The notes below the pieces were generated by a model. It made no database searches. It saw nothing but the letters and a program-made list of their open reading frames with translations, and was not told the origin of the DNA. From Hymenobacter siberiensis (lineage in GTDB: Bacteria; Bacteroidota; Bacteroidia; Cytophagales; Hymenobacteraceae), in contig NZ_JAHLZY020000001.1 in assembly GCF_018967865.2 (NCBI RefSeq), forward strand, positions 248,001 through 312,000: 64,000 nucleotides of DNA, written 5' to 3'. Below are positions 41,261 through 49,616 of the stretch, piece by piece; positions within the stretch are counted from its first letter, which is position 1, and each line of letters begins with the position of its first letter. A program made the translations under genes and the position numbers.

Positions 41261-41322
41261 GTGATGTTTACAATCGTCCACAAAATCCGTGAAATCCGTT
41301 AAAATCCGCGTTAATCCGTGGT

Positions 41323-41772
41323 CTAGAAGAATAGAAGCTTGTGTTTGCTTTTGTGCTTGTGTACCAATGGCTTGCCAGTCGGATTGGAGCTGCCAGCGGT
41401 GTGGCCCATGCCGCGCTTACTCACGTAGCCGGGCTTGCCGGGCTGGGTCTTGAACTTGCGAACCATGAAGCCGTTGCCGCTACGGTTGGAGTCGAACTGG
41501 CGATCGGGGCCGCGGGCACCGAAACTGGTGTTGCCGGTGCGGGCTTCGAGCAGCTCAAGCTGCTGGTCGCGCTTCACTTCATCGGGCGACATGGCGGCGC
41601 GGCGCTGGTTGCGGGCCAGCTCCTGGGCATTGTTGGCCGTGGTGACGCGGGCATCTTCTTCGCTGGATGCTTTGCCGGGCATGGGGAAAGCGGGGCCGGT
41701 CTGGGCGTGAGCTACCGAGGAAGCTCCGAAACTCAAGCCGCCGAAAAGTGCGGCAACAAACAATACTTTCAT
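41323..41772 (-). CDS. Secreted basic protein of unknown function
   Basis: 149 aa from ATG 41772 (MKVLFVAALFGGLSFGASS then AHAQ, a clear signal peptide); a TTG three codons earlier is less likely. The mature part is Gln/Arg/Asn rich with an AQELARNQRRAAMSPDEVKR helical stretch (shortened), then a Gly/Lys-rich basic tail (KTQPGKPGYVSKRGMGH, HKHKSKHKLLFF). No family recognised. Such small basic exported proteins could bind envelope polymers, but that is only a guess. The TAG stop lies in a repeat arm shared with infB. Confidence 0.75.
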   Translation of the reverse strand: MKVLFVAALFGGLSFGASSVAHAQTGPAFPMPGKASSEEDARVTTANNAQELARNQRRAAMSPDEVKRDQQLELLEARTGNTSFGARGPDRQFDSNRSGNGFMVRKFKTQPGKPGYVSKRGMGHTAGSSNPTGKPLVHKHKSKHKLLFF

Positions 41773-41954
41773 GGGGCGCAATGGGAGTGAGGGGAGCAGG
41801 ATAGCGGCCTAACGATTGAGACAATGGGGTGGTTCAATACGGCTACCTAAAAGGACGGCCCGGGGCGTTAGGTGGCCCCTAAGTTGGCAACTTATTTTGA
41901 ATCGACCAATTAACTGCCTTGAATAAAACGAATGGTTGAAGCAAAAAAGGCGAA

Positions 41955-41992
41955 AACCGTGGCCTGCCACTCGGCAAACCACGGTTTTTTCC
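41955..41992. terminator. Terminator of mscL
   Basis: AAACCGTGG and CCACGGTTT form the base of a hairpin with a loop around CCTGCCACTCGGCAAA, flanked by A- and T-rich runs. It lies 20 bp downstream of the mscL stop on the minus strand. Confidence 0.8.
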
Positions 41993-42012
41993 GGTTGAAC
42001 GGAATGGGCAAC

Positions 42013-42393
42013 TTAGGCGCGGCCGGCGCGCAGCGAGTCGCGGATTTCCATGAGCAGCTGCTGGTCGGTGGTGGGCGGCGGGGACGCGGGCGCGGCTACT
42101 ATCTCAAGCGGTTTCTTCTTGATGCTGTTGGCACCCTTCACGATAAAGAAGATGATGAGCGCCAGGATGAGGAAACCCACAACGGCATTCATGAATAAAC
42201 CGATTTTGACGGGGCCGACGTTAATCGCCGAAAAATCGGGCTTGCCACCAATCAAGCCCACAATTGGCATGATGACATCGTCGGTGAGCGAGGATACGAT
42301 TTTGCCAAATGCGCCGCCGATGATAACGCCGACCGCTAGGTCGAGCACATTGCCTTTGGAGATAAATTCTTTAAATTCGGAAACAAAGCCCAT
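42013..42393 (-). CDS. mscL: Large-conductance mechanosensitive channel
   Basis: 126 aa inner-membrane channel that opens under membrane tension and releases solutes during osmotic downshock. The N-terminal FKEFISKGNVLDLAVGVIIG signature (amphipathic S1 helix and first membrane helix with the Gly/Ala pore face) and DVIMPIVGLIGG are intact; the second membrane helix is FLILALIIFFIVKGAN. The C-terminal helix holds TDQQLLMEIRDSLR. Length is normal. A symmetric AT-rich palindrome lies about 50 bp upstream of its start. Confidence 0.96.
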   Translation of the reverse strand: MGFVSEFKEFISKGNVLDLAVGVIIGGAFGKIVSSLTDDVIMPIVGLIGGKPDFSAINVGPVKIGLFMNAVVGFLILALIIFFIVKGANSIKKKPLEIVAAPASPPPTTDQQLLMEIRDSLRAGRA

Positions 42394-42442
42394 AGTAGTT
42401 AAGGAGTTGGGAGTGAAAAAGGGGTAGGTCTGGCGCCAAACT

Positions 42443-42464
42443 AAGTATTTAAATTCAAATACTT
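42443..42464. promoter_or_regulatory. AT-rich palindrome upstream of mscL, candidate operator
   Basis: AAGTATTT and AAATACTT flank a central AAATTC, giving an almost fully symmetric 22-bp site about 50 bp upstream of mscL in the divergent mscL/enoyl-CoA hydratase gap. Symmetry suggests a dimeric regulator site, but chance in AT-rich DNA is possible. Confidence 0.35.
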
Positions 42465-42588
42465 ACTTCTGTTTACTGTTGCAAAGGTGGGTTGTTTCGG
42501 AAAGTGTTGGGGCCGGTTTTGGTTGAAATGGATGCGCCAGGCGTTGAGCCGGGTAATTATCCCGACCGGCATGGGCCGGTGCGTGTCC

Positions 42589-42596
42589 TATCTTTG
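42589..42596 (+). promoter_or_regulatory. -7 box (TATCTTTG) of the enoyl-CoA hydratase gene
   Basis: Exact TAnnTTTG match 41 bp upstream of the ATG at 42638. Confidence 0.6.
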
Positions 42597-42637
42597 GCGC
42601 TGCCAACCGCATTTCGGGGCCTCTTTATTTCGCTGCT

Positions 42638-43429
42638 ATGTCTGCTTCTTTCGAAAACCTGCTCTACGACCTGGATGCTGCCAGCGGCATCCTCACCATC
42701 ACCATCAATCGCCCCACCAAGCTCAATGCCCTGAACGCAGCCACCATAGCCGATATCGACGCAGCCGTGCAGCAGGCGCTGGCCGAGCCGCAGGTGCGCG
42801 GCATTATCCTGACGGGCAGCGGCGAGAAGGCGTTTGTGGCCGGGGCCGATATTGCAGAGCTGGCCGCCCTCACGCCCGACCGGGCCGGTCGGGCTTCTTT
42901 AGCGGGGCAGGAGGCGTTTGCCCGCATCGAGGCCAGCACTAAGCCTGTGGTGGCAGCCGTGAACGGCTTTGCACTGGGCGGCGGCTGCGAGCTGGCTATG
43001 GCCTGCCACATGCGCGTGGCGTCGGACAATGCCCGGTTTGGGCAGCCTGAAGTGAACCTGGGCTTACCTCCCGGCTACGGCGGCACCCAGCGCCTGCCCC
43101 AGCTCATCGGTAAAGGCAAGGCCATTGAGCTGCTGCTGACGGCCGACATGGTGAAGGCCGACGAGGCCCTGCGCCTGGGCCTGGTGAACCACGTAGTGCC
43201 CCAAGCCGAGCTGCTGCCTTTCTGTACGCAGCTGCTGACCAAAATTCTGGGCAAGGCCCCGCTGGCCGTGGGCCTGGTGCTGGACTGCGTGAACGCGCAC
43301 TACGCCAAGGATGCCGATGGCTACGAAACCGAAGCCCAGGCGTTTGAGCGGGCCTTCGAGAGCGAGGATTTCAAGGAAGGCACCACGGCCTTTGTGGAGA
43401 AGCGCCCGGCGGTGTTCACGGGGAAGTGA
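42638..43429 (+). CDS. Enoyl-CoA hydratase/isomerase family protein
   Basis: 263 aa crotonase-fold enzyme. It adds water across the double bond of 2-enoyl-CoA in fatty acid or similar degradation pathways. The oxyanion-hole segments KLNALNAATI and FVAGADIAELA, and both catalytic glutamates (GGGCELAMACHMRVAS and FGQPEVNLGLPPGYGGTQRL cut to family blocks) are present, which favours true hydratase activity over other crotonase reactions. Length is usual. It stands apart from other beta-oxidation genes here. The stop codon touches an inverted repeat leading to the flippase gene. Confidence 0.9.
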   Translation: MSASFENLLYDLDAASGILTITINRPTKLNALNAATIADIDAAVQQALAEPQVRGIILTGSGEKAFVAGADIAELAALTPDRAGRASLAGQEAFARIEASTKPVVAAVNGFALGGGCELAMACHMRVASDNARFGQPEVNLGLPPGYGGTQRLPQLIGKGKAIELLLTADMVKADEALRLGLVNHVVPQAELLPFCTQLLTKILGKAPLAVGLVLDCVNAHYAKDADGYETEAQAFERAFESEDFKEGTTAFVEKRPAVFTGK

Positions 43430-43531
43430 AATTAAAAATGAATAATTAAAAATTAAAAATGAGCAGCAGAACTGCCAAGTGCCCACCATTTGAGCCAATT
43501 TTTAATTTTTAATTCGCAATTTTTAATTTGT
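43427..43531. repeat. Class C inverted repeat (TTAAAAAT words)
   Basis: TGAAATTAAAAATGAATAAT and the following TTAAAAATTAAAAAT are mirrored at 43498-43531 (ATTTTTAATTTTTAATT...AATTTG). The left arm starts at the TGA stop of the hydratase gene and the right arm ends five bases before the flippase ATG. It is one of the few AT-rich stretches here. Confidence 0.85.
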
Positions 43532-43536
43532 TTCGA

Positions 43537-45048
43537 ATGAGTGTAGCTAAAAAATTAGCCTCCCAGACGGCGGTGTACGGCGTGAGCAGCATTGTGGGCC
43601 GGGTGTTTTCCTACCTGCTGACGCCGCTGTACACGGGGGTATTTGCGGCGGCGGAGTTCGGCATCGTGACGGGGATATTTGCCTATGTGTCATTCCTGAA
43701 CGTGGTATTCACCTACGGGATGGAAACGACGTATTTCCGCTTTGCCAACCGGCCGGGGACAGACCGCCGGGAGCTGTACGACCGGGTGCTGAGTCTGCTG
43801 CTGGTGAGCACCGCCGGGCTCACGGCGGTGCTGCTACTGCTGTCGAAACCGCTGCTGGCGCTGCTGAGCATTCCGCCCGGCAACGAGCGGTATGGCGTGT
43901 GGATGGCGCTGATTCTGGGCCTGGATGCGCTGTCGGCCATTCCCTTTGCCCGGCTGCGGCTGGAGAACAAGGCCCGCAAGTTTGCCGCCATTAAGCTGGC
44001 TAACATTCTGGCCACGGTGGCGCTCAACGTGTTCTTCCTGCTGCTGTGCCCCGCCGTGGCTGGTGGCAAGCTGCTGCCCGGCCTGCAGCCGCTGGTGGCA
44101 AAGCTCTACGACCCCACTTTGGGAGTGGGCTACGTGTTTATCTCAACTTTGGTGGCGAGCGGCTTCACGCTGCTGCTGCTGTGGCGCGAGCTGCTGGACT
44201 TCCGTTTCCGCCTGAATCTGGAGCCGCTGCGGCCGTTGCTGAAGTATGCCTACCCGCTTATGTTTATGGGGCTGGCGGGCATGGTGAACGAAACGCTGGA
44301 CCGGATTCTGCTGCCCATCTGGTTGCCCAAAGACTTTTACCCCGGCCAGAGCAGCCTGACGGCGGTGGGTATTTACGGGGCGTGCTACAAGCTCAGTATT
44401 TTCATGTCGCTGGTCATTCAGGCGTTTCGGTACGCGGCCGAGCCATTCTTCTTTTCTCAGAGTACCGAGAAGAATTCGCCGGCCACGTTTGCCATGATTC
44501 TGAAGTGGTTCACGCTGTGCTGCGCCGTGATTTTCGTGGGCATCAGCCTGAACGTGGAAGACTTTGGGCAGGTGTTTCTGCAGCGGCCGGAGTACCTGCA
44601 GGGACTGGTGGTAGTGCCCATTCTGCTGCTGGCCAATCTGTTTCTGGGCGTGTACTACAACCTGTCGGTGTGGTTCAAGCTCACGGACAAAACCTATTAC
44701 GGCACCTATATCGGGGTGGGCGGCGCGGTGCTCACCATTGCCCTCAACTTCCTGCTGATACCCGTGCTGGGCTACCTGGGCTGCGCCATTGCCACGCTGG
44801 CGGTCTATTTCATGATGGCGGTGCTATGCTGGCAGCTGGGCGAGCGGCACTTTCCGGTGCCGTATCCGGCGTTGCGGCTGGGACTGTGGCTGGTGTTTGC
44901 CTCGGGGCTGGTGGCACTGGGCTGGTGGGTGCAGCCAGCGGGCTGGTGGCTGCGCCACGCCTGGCACGCGGGCCTGACGGTGGCCTTCCTGCTGGCGCTG
45001 TACGGGGTGGAGCGGCCCCGGCCGGCAATGCGTGTTGCCGAGGCATAG
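43537..45048 (+). CDS. Polysaccharide flippase, MOP superfamily (Wzx-like)
   Basis: 503 aa from ATG 43537 (MSVAKKLASQTAVYGVSSIV), which keeps the usual family start better than the upstream in-frame ATG. Twelve or more hydrophobic helices cover the whole protein; FSYLLTPLYTGVFAAAEFGIV near residue 25 and ISIFMSLVIQAFRYAAEPFFF-like text near 290 are typical of Wzx/O-antigen export proteins. These move lipid-linked oligosaccharides across the inner membrane. With the nucleotidyltransferase two genes downstream it suggests surface polysaccharide assembly, though no glycosyltransferase is adjacent. Confidence 0.88.
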   Translation: MSVAKKLASQTAVYGVSSIVGRVFSYLLTPLYTGVFAAAEFGIVTGIFAYVSFLNVVFTYGMETTYFRFANRPGTDRRELYDRVLSLLLVSTAGLTAVLLLLSKPLLALLSIPPGNERYGVWMALILGLDALSAIPFARLRLENKARKFAAIKLANILATVALNVFFLLLCPAVAGGKLLPGLQPLVAKLYDPTLGVGYVFISTLVASGFTLLLLWRELLDFRFRLNLEPLRPLLKYAYPLMFMGLAGMVNETLDRILLPIWLPKDFYPGQSSLTAVGIYGACYKLSIFMSLVIQAFRYAAEPFFFSQSTEKNSPATFAMILKWFTLCCAVIFVGISLNVEDFGQVFLQRPEYLQGLVVVPILLLANLFLGVYYNLSVWFKLTDKTYYGTYIGVGGAVLTIALNFLLIPVLGYLGCAIATLAVYFMMAVLCWQLGERHFPVPYPALRLGLWLVFASGLVALGWWVQPAGWWLRHAWHAGLTVAFLLALYGVERPRPAMRVAEA

Positions 45049-45076
45049 ACAGGTTAGGATAGTATAGGCATGGGAC

Positions 45077-45084
45077 TATCTTTG
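45077..45084 (+). promoter_or_regulatory. -7 box (TATCTTTG) of dut
   Basis: Exact consensus match 21 bp before the dut ATG at 45106. It also argues against the in-frame ATG at 45070, which lies upstream of the expected transcription start. Confidence 0.6.
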
Positions 45085-45105
45085 CCCGTTCCCTTATCAC
45101 TGCTC

Positions 45106-45540
45106 ATGCAAATTCCCGTTATCAATAACTCGGGCCACCCGCTGCCCGAATACCAAACGCCCCACGCTGCCGGCCTCGACCTGCGCGCTCATCTCACAGC
45201 TGGCCCCGTCACGCTCGGGCCGCTGGAGCGCCAGCTTATTCCTACCGGCCTGAGCCTGGAAATTCCGGTGGGCTATGAGGCTCAGGTGCGCCCCCGCAGC
45301 GGCCTGGCCGTGAAGCACGGCATTGGCATCGTGAACAGTCCGGGAACAATTGATGCCGACTACCGGGGCGAAATCCGGGTGCTGCTCGTGAATTTATCCA
45401 ACGAGCCTTTCGTGGTAAATGACGGCGAACGCATTGCCCAGCTGATAGTTGCCAAACACGAAACCATTGCCTGGCAGCCCGTTGAGGAACTGAGTGTAAC
45501 CCAACGCGGCGCGGGCGGGTATGGAAGTACGGGCGTGTAG
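45106..45540 (+). CDS. dut: Deoxyuridine 5'-triphosphate nucleotidohydrolase
   Basis: 144 aa trimeric dUTPase that hydrolyses dUTP to dUMP, preventing uracil incorporation and supplying dTMP synthesis. All five motifs are visible: [47 protein letters not shown] and the C-terminal [10 protein letters not shown]. Start [10 protein letters not shown] at 45106. The TAG stop (45538-45540) lies inside the left arm of an inverted repeat. Confidence 0.96.
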   Translation: MQIPVINNSGHPLPEYQTPHAAGLDLRAHLTAGPVTLGPLERQLIPTGLSLEIPVGYEAQVRPRSGLAVKHGIGIVNSPGTIDADYRGEIRVLLVNLSNEPFVVNDGERIAQLIVAKHETIAWQPVEELSVTQRGAGGYGSTGV

Positions 45541-45622
45541 TGCGAAGCGGTGCTTTGCGGCTTCTTGCTGCTTAATTAGTCAGAGCCGTTGGTATTTGCG
45601 AAGCACCGCTTCGCACTACACT
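45535..45622. repeat. Class C inverted repeat containing the dut stop
   Basis: GTGTAGTGCGAAGCGGTGCT at 45535 is mirrored by AGCACCGCTTCGCACTACAC ending at 45622. The dut TAG is part of the left arm. The right arm lies 45 bp upstream of the next start codon. Confidence 0.88.
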
Positions 45623-45666
45623 TGCTTTGCACCCATAACTATTAACCAACTCTCTTTAAAATAAAT

Positions 45667-46677
45667 ATGAAAATCATCGTTCCGATGGCCGGCATGGGCA
45701 AACGCATGCGCCCCCACACCCTCACCGTTCCCAAGCCCCTCATTCCCATTGCGGGCAAGCCCATTGTGCAGCGCCTCGTGGAGGATATTGCCAAGGTGTG
45801 CGGCGAGCCGGTGGACGAGGTGGCCTTCATTATTGGCCGCTTTGGGGCCGAGGTGGAGAAGAGCCTGGTGAAAATTGCGGAATCGGTGGGGGCCAAGGGC
45901 ACCATCGTGTACCAGGACGAGCCGCTGGGCACGGCCCACGCCATTCTGTGCGCCAAGGATTCCTTGACCGGCCCGCTGGTGGTGGCTTTTGCCGATACGC
46001 TGTTTAAGGCCGATTTCACGCTGGATTCCAGCGTGCCCGGTACCATCTGGGTGCAGCAGGTGGCCGACCCCAAGCCCTTCGGCGTGGTGAAACTGGATGC
46101 CCAGGGCCGCATCACCGATTTCGTGGAGAAGCCCCAGACATTTGTGTCGGACTTGGCCATCATCGGCATCTACTATTTCCAGGACGGCGAGTACCTGCGT
46201 ACCGAGCTGCAATACCTGCTCGACAATGACATCAAGGACAAGGGCGAGTACCAGCTCACCAATGCCCTGGAAAATATGAAGAACAAAGGCACCGTCTTCG
46301 TACCCGGCCGCGTGACCGAGTGGCTCGACTGCGGCAACAAGGACGCCACGGTCTTCACCAACCAGCGCTACCTGGAGTACCTGAAGGAGCGCGGCGAGTC
46401 GCTGGTGCACGAGTCGGCCAAAATCACCAATTCGGTGCTGCTGGAGCCAGTGTACATCGGCGAGGGCGCTATCATTACCGATTCGGTGGTGGGGCCGCAC
46501 GTTTCGTTGGGTGCGCACTCCAACGTGCGCGACTCGCGCCTGTCGAACTCCATTGTGCAGCAGTCGGCCTCGGTGCTGAACGCGGTTATCAGCAATTCGA
46601 TGATTGGCAACTTCGCCACCGTGACCGGCACGCCCGATGACCTGAGCCTTGGCGATTATAACCAGCTGCGGGTGTGA
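45667..46677 (+). CDS. Sugar-1-phosphate nucleotidyltransferase with left-handed beta-helix tail
   Basis: 336 aa. The N-terminal GT-A-like domain starts MKIIVPMAGMGKRMRPHTLT with VPKPLIPIAGKPI, the nucleotide-binding signature of glucose-1-phosphate thymidylyl/uridylyltransferases; GTAHAILCAKDSL and VAFADTLF are the sugar and metal sites. The last 90 residues are hexapeptide repeats (VLLEPVYIGEGAIITDS, VVGPHVSLGAHS) as in GlmU and RmlA-long forms. It makes an NDP-sugar; which sugar and nucleotide is not decidable. Likely serves surface polysaccharide with the flippase nearby. The TGA stop starts an inverted repeat. Confidence 0.9.
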   Translation: MKIIVPMAGMGKRMRPHTLTVPKPLIPIAGKPIVQRLVEDIAKVCGEPVDEVAFIIGRFGAEVEKSLVKIAESVGAKGTIVYQDEPLGTAHAILCAKDSLTGPLVVAFADTLFKADFTLDSSVPGTIWVQQVADPKPFGVVKLDAQGRITDFVEKPQTFVSDLAIIGIYYFQDGEYLRTELQYLLDNDIKDKGEYQLTNALENMKNKGTVFVPGRVTEWLDCGNKDATVFTNQRYLEYLKERGESLVHESAKITNSVLLEPVYIGEGAIITDSVVGPHVSLGAHSNVRDSRLSNSIVQQSASVLNAVISNSMIGNFATVTGTPDDLSLGDYNQLRV

Positions 46678-46796
46678 TGGCCAGCGGCGGGCAGTGAGAA
46701 GCGGGAAGTGGGGTGAAATTAATTGGTAGCTTATCCCGTTATCGGTGAGAGCGGCAATTACCACGCCTCACTTCCCGCTTCCCGCTGCCATTACTA
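46675..46796. repeat. Class C inverted repeat (CGGGAAGTG words)
   Basis: TGATGGCCAGCGG...GAGAAGCGGGAAGTG (46675-46712) is mirrored by CACTTCCCGCTTCCCGCTGC (46769-46788) and CATTA beyond it. The left arm starts with the stop codon of the nucleotidyltransferase gene. Confidence 0.82.
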
Positions 46797-46803
46797 TTCC
46801 CCG

Positions 46804-46833
46804 TAATTTCGTGGGCCGGACCTCAGGCCCGGC
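46804..46833 (+). promoter_or_regulatory. -7 box and leader hairpin of the TPR gene
   Basis: TAATTTCG (46804-46811), a one-base variant of the consensus, is followed at once by a hairpin GCCGG...CCGGC (46815-46833) and TTTCTT, ending six bases before the ATG at 46844. The arrangement resembles a miniature terminator at the 5' end of the transcript. Confidence 0.5.
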
Positions 46834-46843
46834 TTTCTTGTAT

Positions 46844-48664
46844 ATGCGTCAAGTTGTTCTGAGTCTGCTGTTTTGGGTGGGGCTGACGGCCCCGGGGTAC
46901 GCGCAGGCCCCATCGGGGACCCTTGGGCCGCCCGCCAAGCTGAGCCGTAAGGAGCAGCGGGTGCTGGAAAAAGAGCAGCGCGAGCTGGAAAAGAAAGTAG
47001 CCGAGCTACGGGCGAAGCGCGCCACCGCACCCGCCCTGTCGGAGCGGGAGAAGGAGCAGAGCGAGGCGTTGTTTGTGGAAGGCGTGAAGTACGTGCTGCT
47101 GGAAGACTACGCCAAAGGCCTCGAAAACCTGCTGAAAGCCCATGCGTTGAGTCCCGACAACGCGGCTGTTAATTACAAGATTGCCGAAGCCAGCCTGCTG
47201 AGCGGCAACCTGCGCGACGCCACCAATTACGCCGAAGCAGCCACCCGCCTCGACCCGAAAAACGCCTATTACTACTTGCTGCTGGCCCAGGCGCAGGCCA
47301 GCCAGAAGCAGTACGAGGCGGCCACCAAAACCTACGCCGCGCTCATCAAGCAAGTGCCTAACTCGGGCAGCTACCTGTTCAATCTGGCCGACCTGTACCT
47401 GGCCCAGAACCGCCTGCCCGAAGCCCTCACCACCCTGGACCAGGCCGAAAAGGAATTTGGCCAGGTTGATGAGATTTCCTTTAAGAAGCAGCAGATTTAC
47501 CTCAAGCAAAATAAGCTGGACTTGGCCCTGGGCGAGGGCGAAAAGCTCATCAAGGCCAACCCCACTGAGCCCCGCTATGTGCTGGCCCAGGCTGAGATGT
47601 ACGCCAGCAACAATCGCCTGCCCGACGCCGTGCGCGTGACCCAGCAGGCCCTGCGCCTCGACCCCGACAACCCCCAGGCCCACCTGATACTCTCGGAAGT
47701 ATACCGCCAGCAGAAGCAGGACGAAGAGGCCGACCAGCAGTTGCGCCAGGCCTTCGCCAGTCCCGCGCTGGATATTGACGCCCGAGTGCGGATTCTGGTG
47801 GGCTACATCAAGCAGCTGCCCAGCCCCAAGGAGCCGCTGAACCAGCTGGTGCGCGACCTGGCCGCGGCCACCGTCAAAGTTTATCCGAAGGATGCGAAAT
47901 CCTACGCCGTGGCCGGCGATGTGCAAACCCTGACCGACCATAAGAAGGAAGCCCGCGATACCTACCTGCAAGCCCTGCGCTACGATAATTCCAAGTTCCA
48001 GGTATGGCAGCAGGTGGTACTCATTGATGCCGAGCTGACCCAGACCGATTCGCTGCTCGCGCATTCGGGCCGGGCGCTGGAGCTGTTTCCCAACCAGGCG
48101 TCGCTGTGGTTCTACAACGGCGTGGCCCACCTGCTGAAAAAGCAGCCCCAGAAAGGCGTGAAAGCCCTGGAGCACGGCCGCCGGTTGGTGGTGAATAACG
48201 CGCCGCTGCTGGGCCAGTTCGATGCCCAGCTCGGCGATGCCTACCACGAGCTACACGAATACGAAAAGTCGGATGCGGCCTACGAGTCGGCCTTGGTGAG
48301 CGACCCGGACAATGTGCAGGTGCTGAATAATTACAGCTATTTTCTGTCGTTACGGGGCGAAAAGCTGGACAAGGCCAAGCAGATGTCTGGCAAAGTTGTG
48401 AAACAATTTCCCGACAATGATACCTATCTGGATACGTATGCCTGGGTGCTCTACAAGCAAAAGGATTATAGCGGGGCCAAAAATGCCCTGGAAAAGGCGC
48501 TGCAAACCACCAAGGACGGCTCCATTATCGAGCACTACGGCGACGTGTTATTCCAGCTCGGTGACAAGGATAAAGCTGCTGTGGAATGGCAGCGGGCTCA
48601 CAAAATCGGAGGAACTTCCGACCTGTTGGAGCGAAAATTGAAAGACCATAAATTGTATGAATAA
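46844..48664 (+). CDS. Exported TPR-repeat protein
   Basis: 606 aa from ATG 46844 with a signal peptide (MRQVVLSLLFWVGLTAPGYA). A charged coiled segment (SRKEQRVLEKEQRELEKKV) follows, then some twelve TPR-like units across the rest, for example LLKAHALSPDNAAVNYKIAEASLL (shortened in family terms) and YLDTYAWVLYKQKDYSGAKNALEKAL at the end. Such periplasmic scaffolds are common in Bacteroidota and hold envelope complexes together. The next gene (DUF4292) starts inside its last codons with an 8-bp overlap, so the two are translationally coupled and probably act together. Confidence 0.88.
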   Translation: MRQVVLSLLFWVGLTAPGYAQAPSGTLGPPAKLSRKEQRVLEKEQRELEKKVAELRAKRATAPALSEREKEQSEALFVEGVKYVLLEDYAKGLENLLKAHALSPDNAAVNYKIAEASLLSGNLRDATNYAEAATRLDPKNAYYYLLLAQAQASQKQYEAATKTYAALIKQVPNSGSYLFNLADLYLAQNRLPEALTTLDQAEKEFGQVDEISFKKQQIYLKQNKLDLALGEGEKLIKANPTEPRYVLAQAEMYASNNRLPDAVRVTQQALRLDPDNPQAHLILSEVYRQQKQDEEADQQLRQAFASPALDIDARVRILVGYIKQLPSPKEPLNQLVRDLAAATVKVYPKDAKSYAVAGDVQTLTDHKKEARDTYLQALRYDNSKFQVWQQVVLIDAELTQTDSLLAHSGRALELFPNQASLWFYNGVAHLLKKQPQKGVKALEHGRRLVVNNAPLLGQFDAQLGDAYHELHEYEKSDAAYESALVSDPDNVQVLNNYSYFLSLRGEKLDKAKQMSGKVVKQFPDNDTYLDTYAWVLYKQKDYSGAKNALEKALQTTKDGSIIEHYGDVLFQLGDKDKAAVEWQRAHKIGGTSDLLERKLKDHKLYE

Positions 48665-49445
48665 AGTTACGCTACTGCTGGCCCTGGGGCTGCTGGGCAG
48701 CTGCGCCCGCAAGGCCGTGCCCACCACTGCCTCGGCAGCCGGGCCGGGCACCTCCACCCCCATAATGGAGCCCACCCTGCCCTCGGTACAGGCCATCAAT
48801 ACTACCTTCATCTTTCTCAATGCCAAGGGGAAGGCCCAGATTAATATGAAGGGCAATAAGCAGGGGGCTAACCTGGCGCTGCGCATGCGCCGCGACAGCA
48901 TCATCTGGGTGTCGGCGGGCCTGGCGGGTATTGAGGGCGTGCGCGCCGTGCTCACCCACGATTCGGTGCGGGTGATGAACCGGCTGGACAAAACCTATTT
49001 CTCGGGCGGCTACGACTACCTGAGCAAGCTGCTGAACGTGCCCGTGAGCTTTGCCCAGATGCAGGCCCTACTACTCGGCGACTACCTGCCCGCCCCTACC
49101 GGTACCAAGCCCACCGTGGCTGCCGAAGAGGCTGGCCGCCAGCGCGTGAGCTACCCCCTGGCCGATGTGCTGGTGGAGCGCCTGATGCAAACCGCCACTG
49201 GCCGCGTGCAGCAGCTGAAGATGAGCGACGAAGCCACCAAGCGCAACCTCACCGTCGATTATGCCGACTTCCAGCCGCTGGATGAGCCGACGGGCCTGCC
49301 TTTCGCATACTCCACTGTTATTCAGGCACAGCAGTCGTCGGCGGGCGTGGTCACGGCCGACATCAACTACAACAAAGTGAATACCGGCCGGGAGCGGCTG
49401 AGCTTCCCTTTTGCCGTGCCCAAGAGCTTCCGGCGCATCAGGTAG
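48657..49445 (+). CDS. DUF4292 lipoprotein
   Basis: 262 aa with a lipoprotein signal MNKVTLLLALGLLGSC (Cys16). The DUF4292 domain covers most of the protein, with INMKGNKQGANLALRMRRDSIIWVS, VRVMNRLDKTYFSGG and YLSKLLNVPVSFAQMQALLLGD as family blocks (each within the same domain). The fold is related to LolA/LolB-like lipoprotein carriers according to family descriptions; a role in outer-membrane lipoprotein or lipid handling is inference. It overlaps the TPR gene and is followed by the EnvC-like gene, forming an envelope cluster. Confidence 0.9.
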   Translation: MNKVTLLLALGLLGSCARKAVPTTASAAGPGTSTPIMEPTLPSVQAINTTFIFLNAKGKAQINMKGNKQGANLALRMRRDSIIWVSAGLAGIEGVRAVLTHDSVRVMNRLDKTYFSGGYDYLSKLLNVPVSFAQMQALLLGDYLPAPTGTKPTVAAEEAGRQRVSYPLADVLVERLMQTATGRVQQLKMSDEATKRNLTVDYADFQPLDEPTGLPFAYSTVIQAQQSSAGVVTADINYNKVNTGRERLSFPFAVPKSFRRIR

Positions 49446-49461
49446 CCGGTCTGGAAGTGGG

Positions 49462-49508
49462 GGGTGAGTGGTTGTTGGTTGTTATTAACAATCAACAACC
49501 ACTCACCC
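49462..49508. repeat. Class C short inverted repeat (TTGTTGG words), probable terminator
   Basis: GGGTGAGTGGTTGTTG pairs perfectly with CAACAACCACTCACCC around GTTGTTATTAACAAT-type loop sequence that is itself palindromic. It begins 17 bp after the DUF4292 stop, just before the next -7 box. Confidence 0.85.
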
Positions 49509-49511
49509 GAT

Positions 49512-49519
49512 TACCTTTG
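49512..49519 (+). promoter_or_regulatory. -7 box (TACCTTTG) of the EnvC-like gene
   Basis: Exact consensus match four bases after the inverted repeat and about 98 bp upstream of the ATG at 49617. Confidence 0.55.
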
Positions 49520-49616
49520 CCCTGCCATATAAGTGGTGGGTTTTGAATGGTACACGTTGAATAAGCAGGTAGTACAGGCTGAGAAGGCACTTATTTCAGA
49601 GGTGAAAGCTGGCGCG

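Larger units (their letters stand above)
41111..41326. repeat. Class C inverted repeat shared by two convergent stop codons, with two nested terminators
   Basis: Outer arms: TCTAGACCACGGATTAGCGC from 41111 and its complement ending at 41326. TAG in the left arm stops infB; TAG in the right arm, read on the other strand, stops the gene at 41323. Inside are two further hairpins listed separately. Confidence 0.9.
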
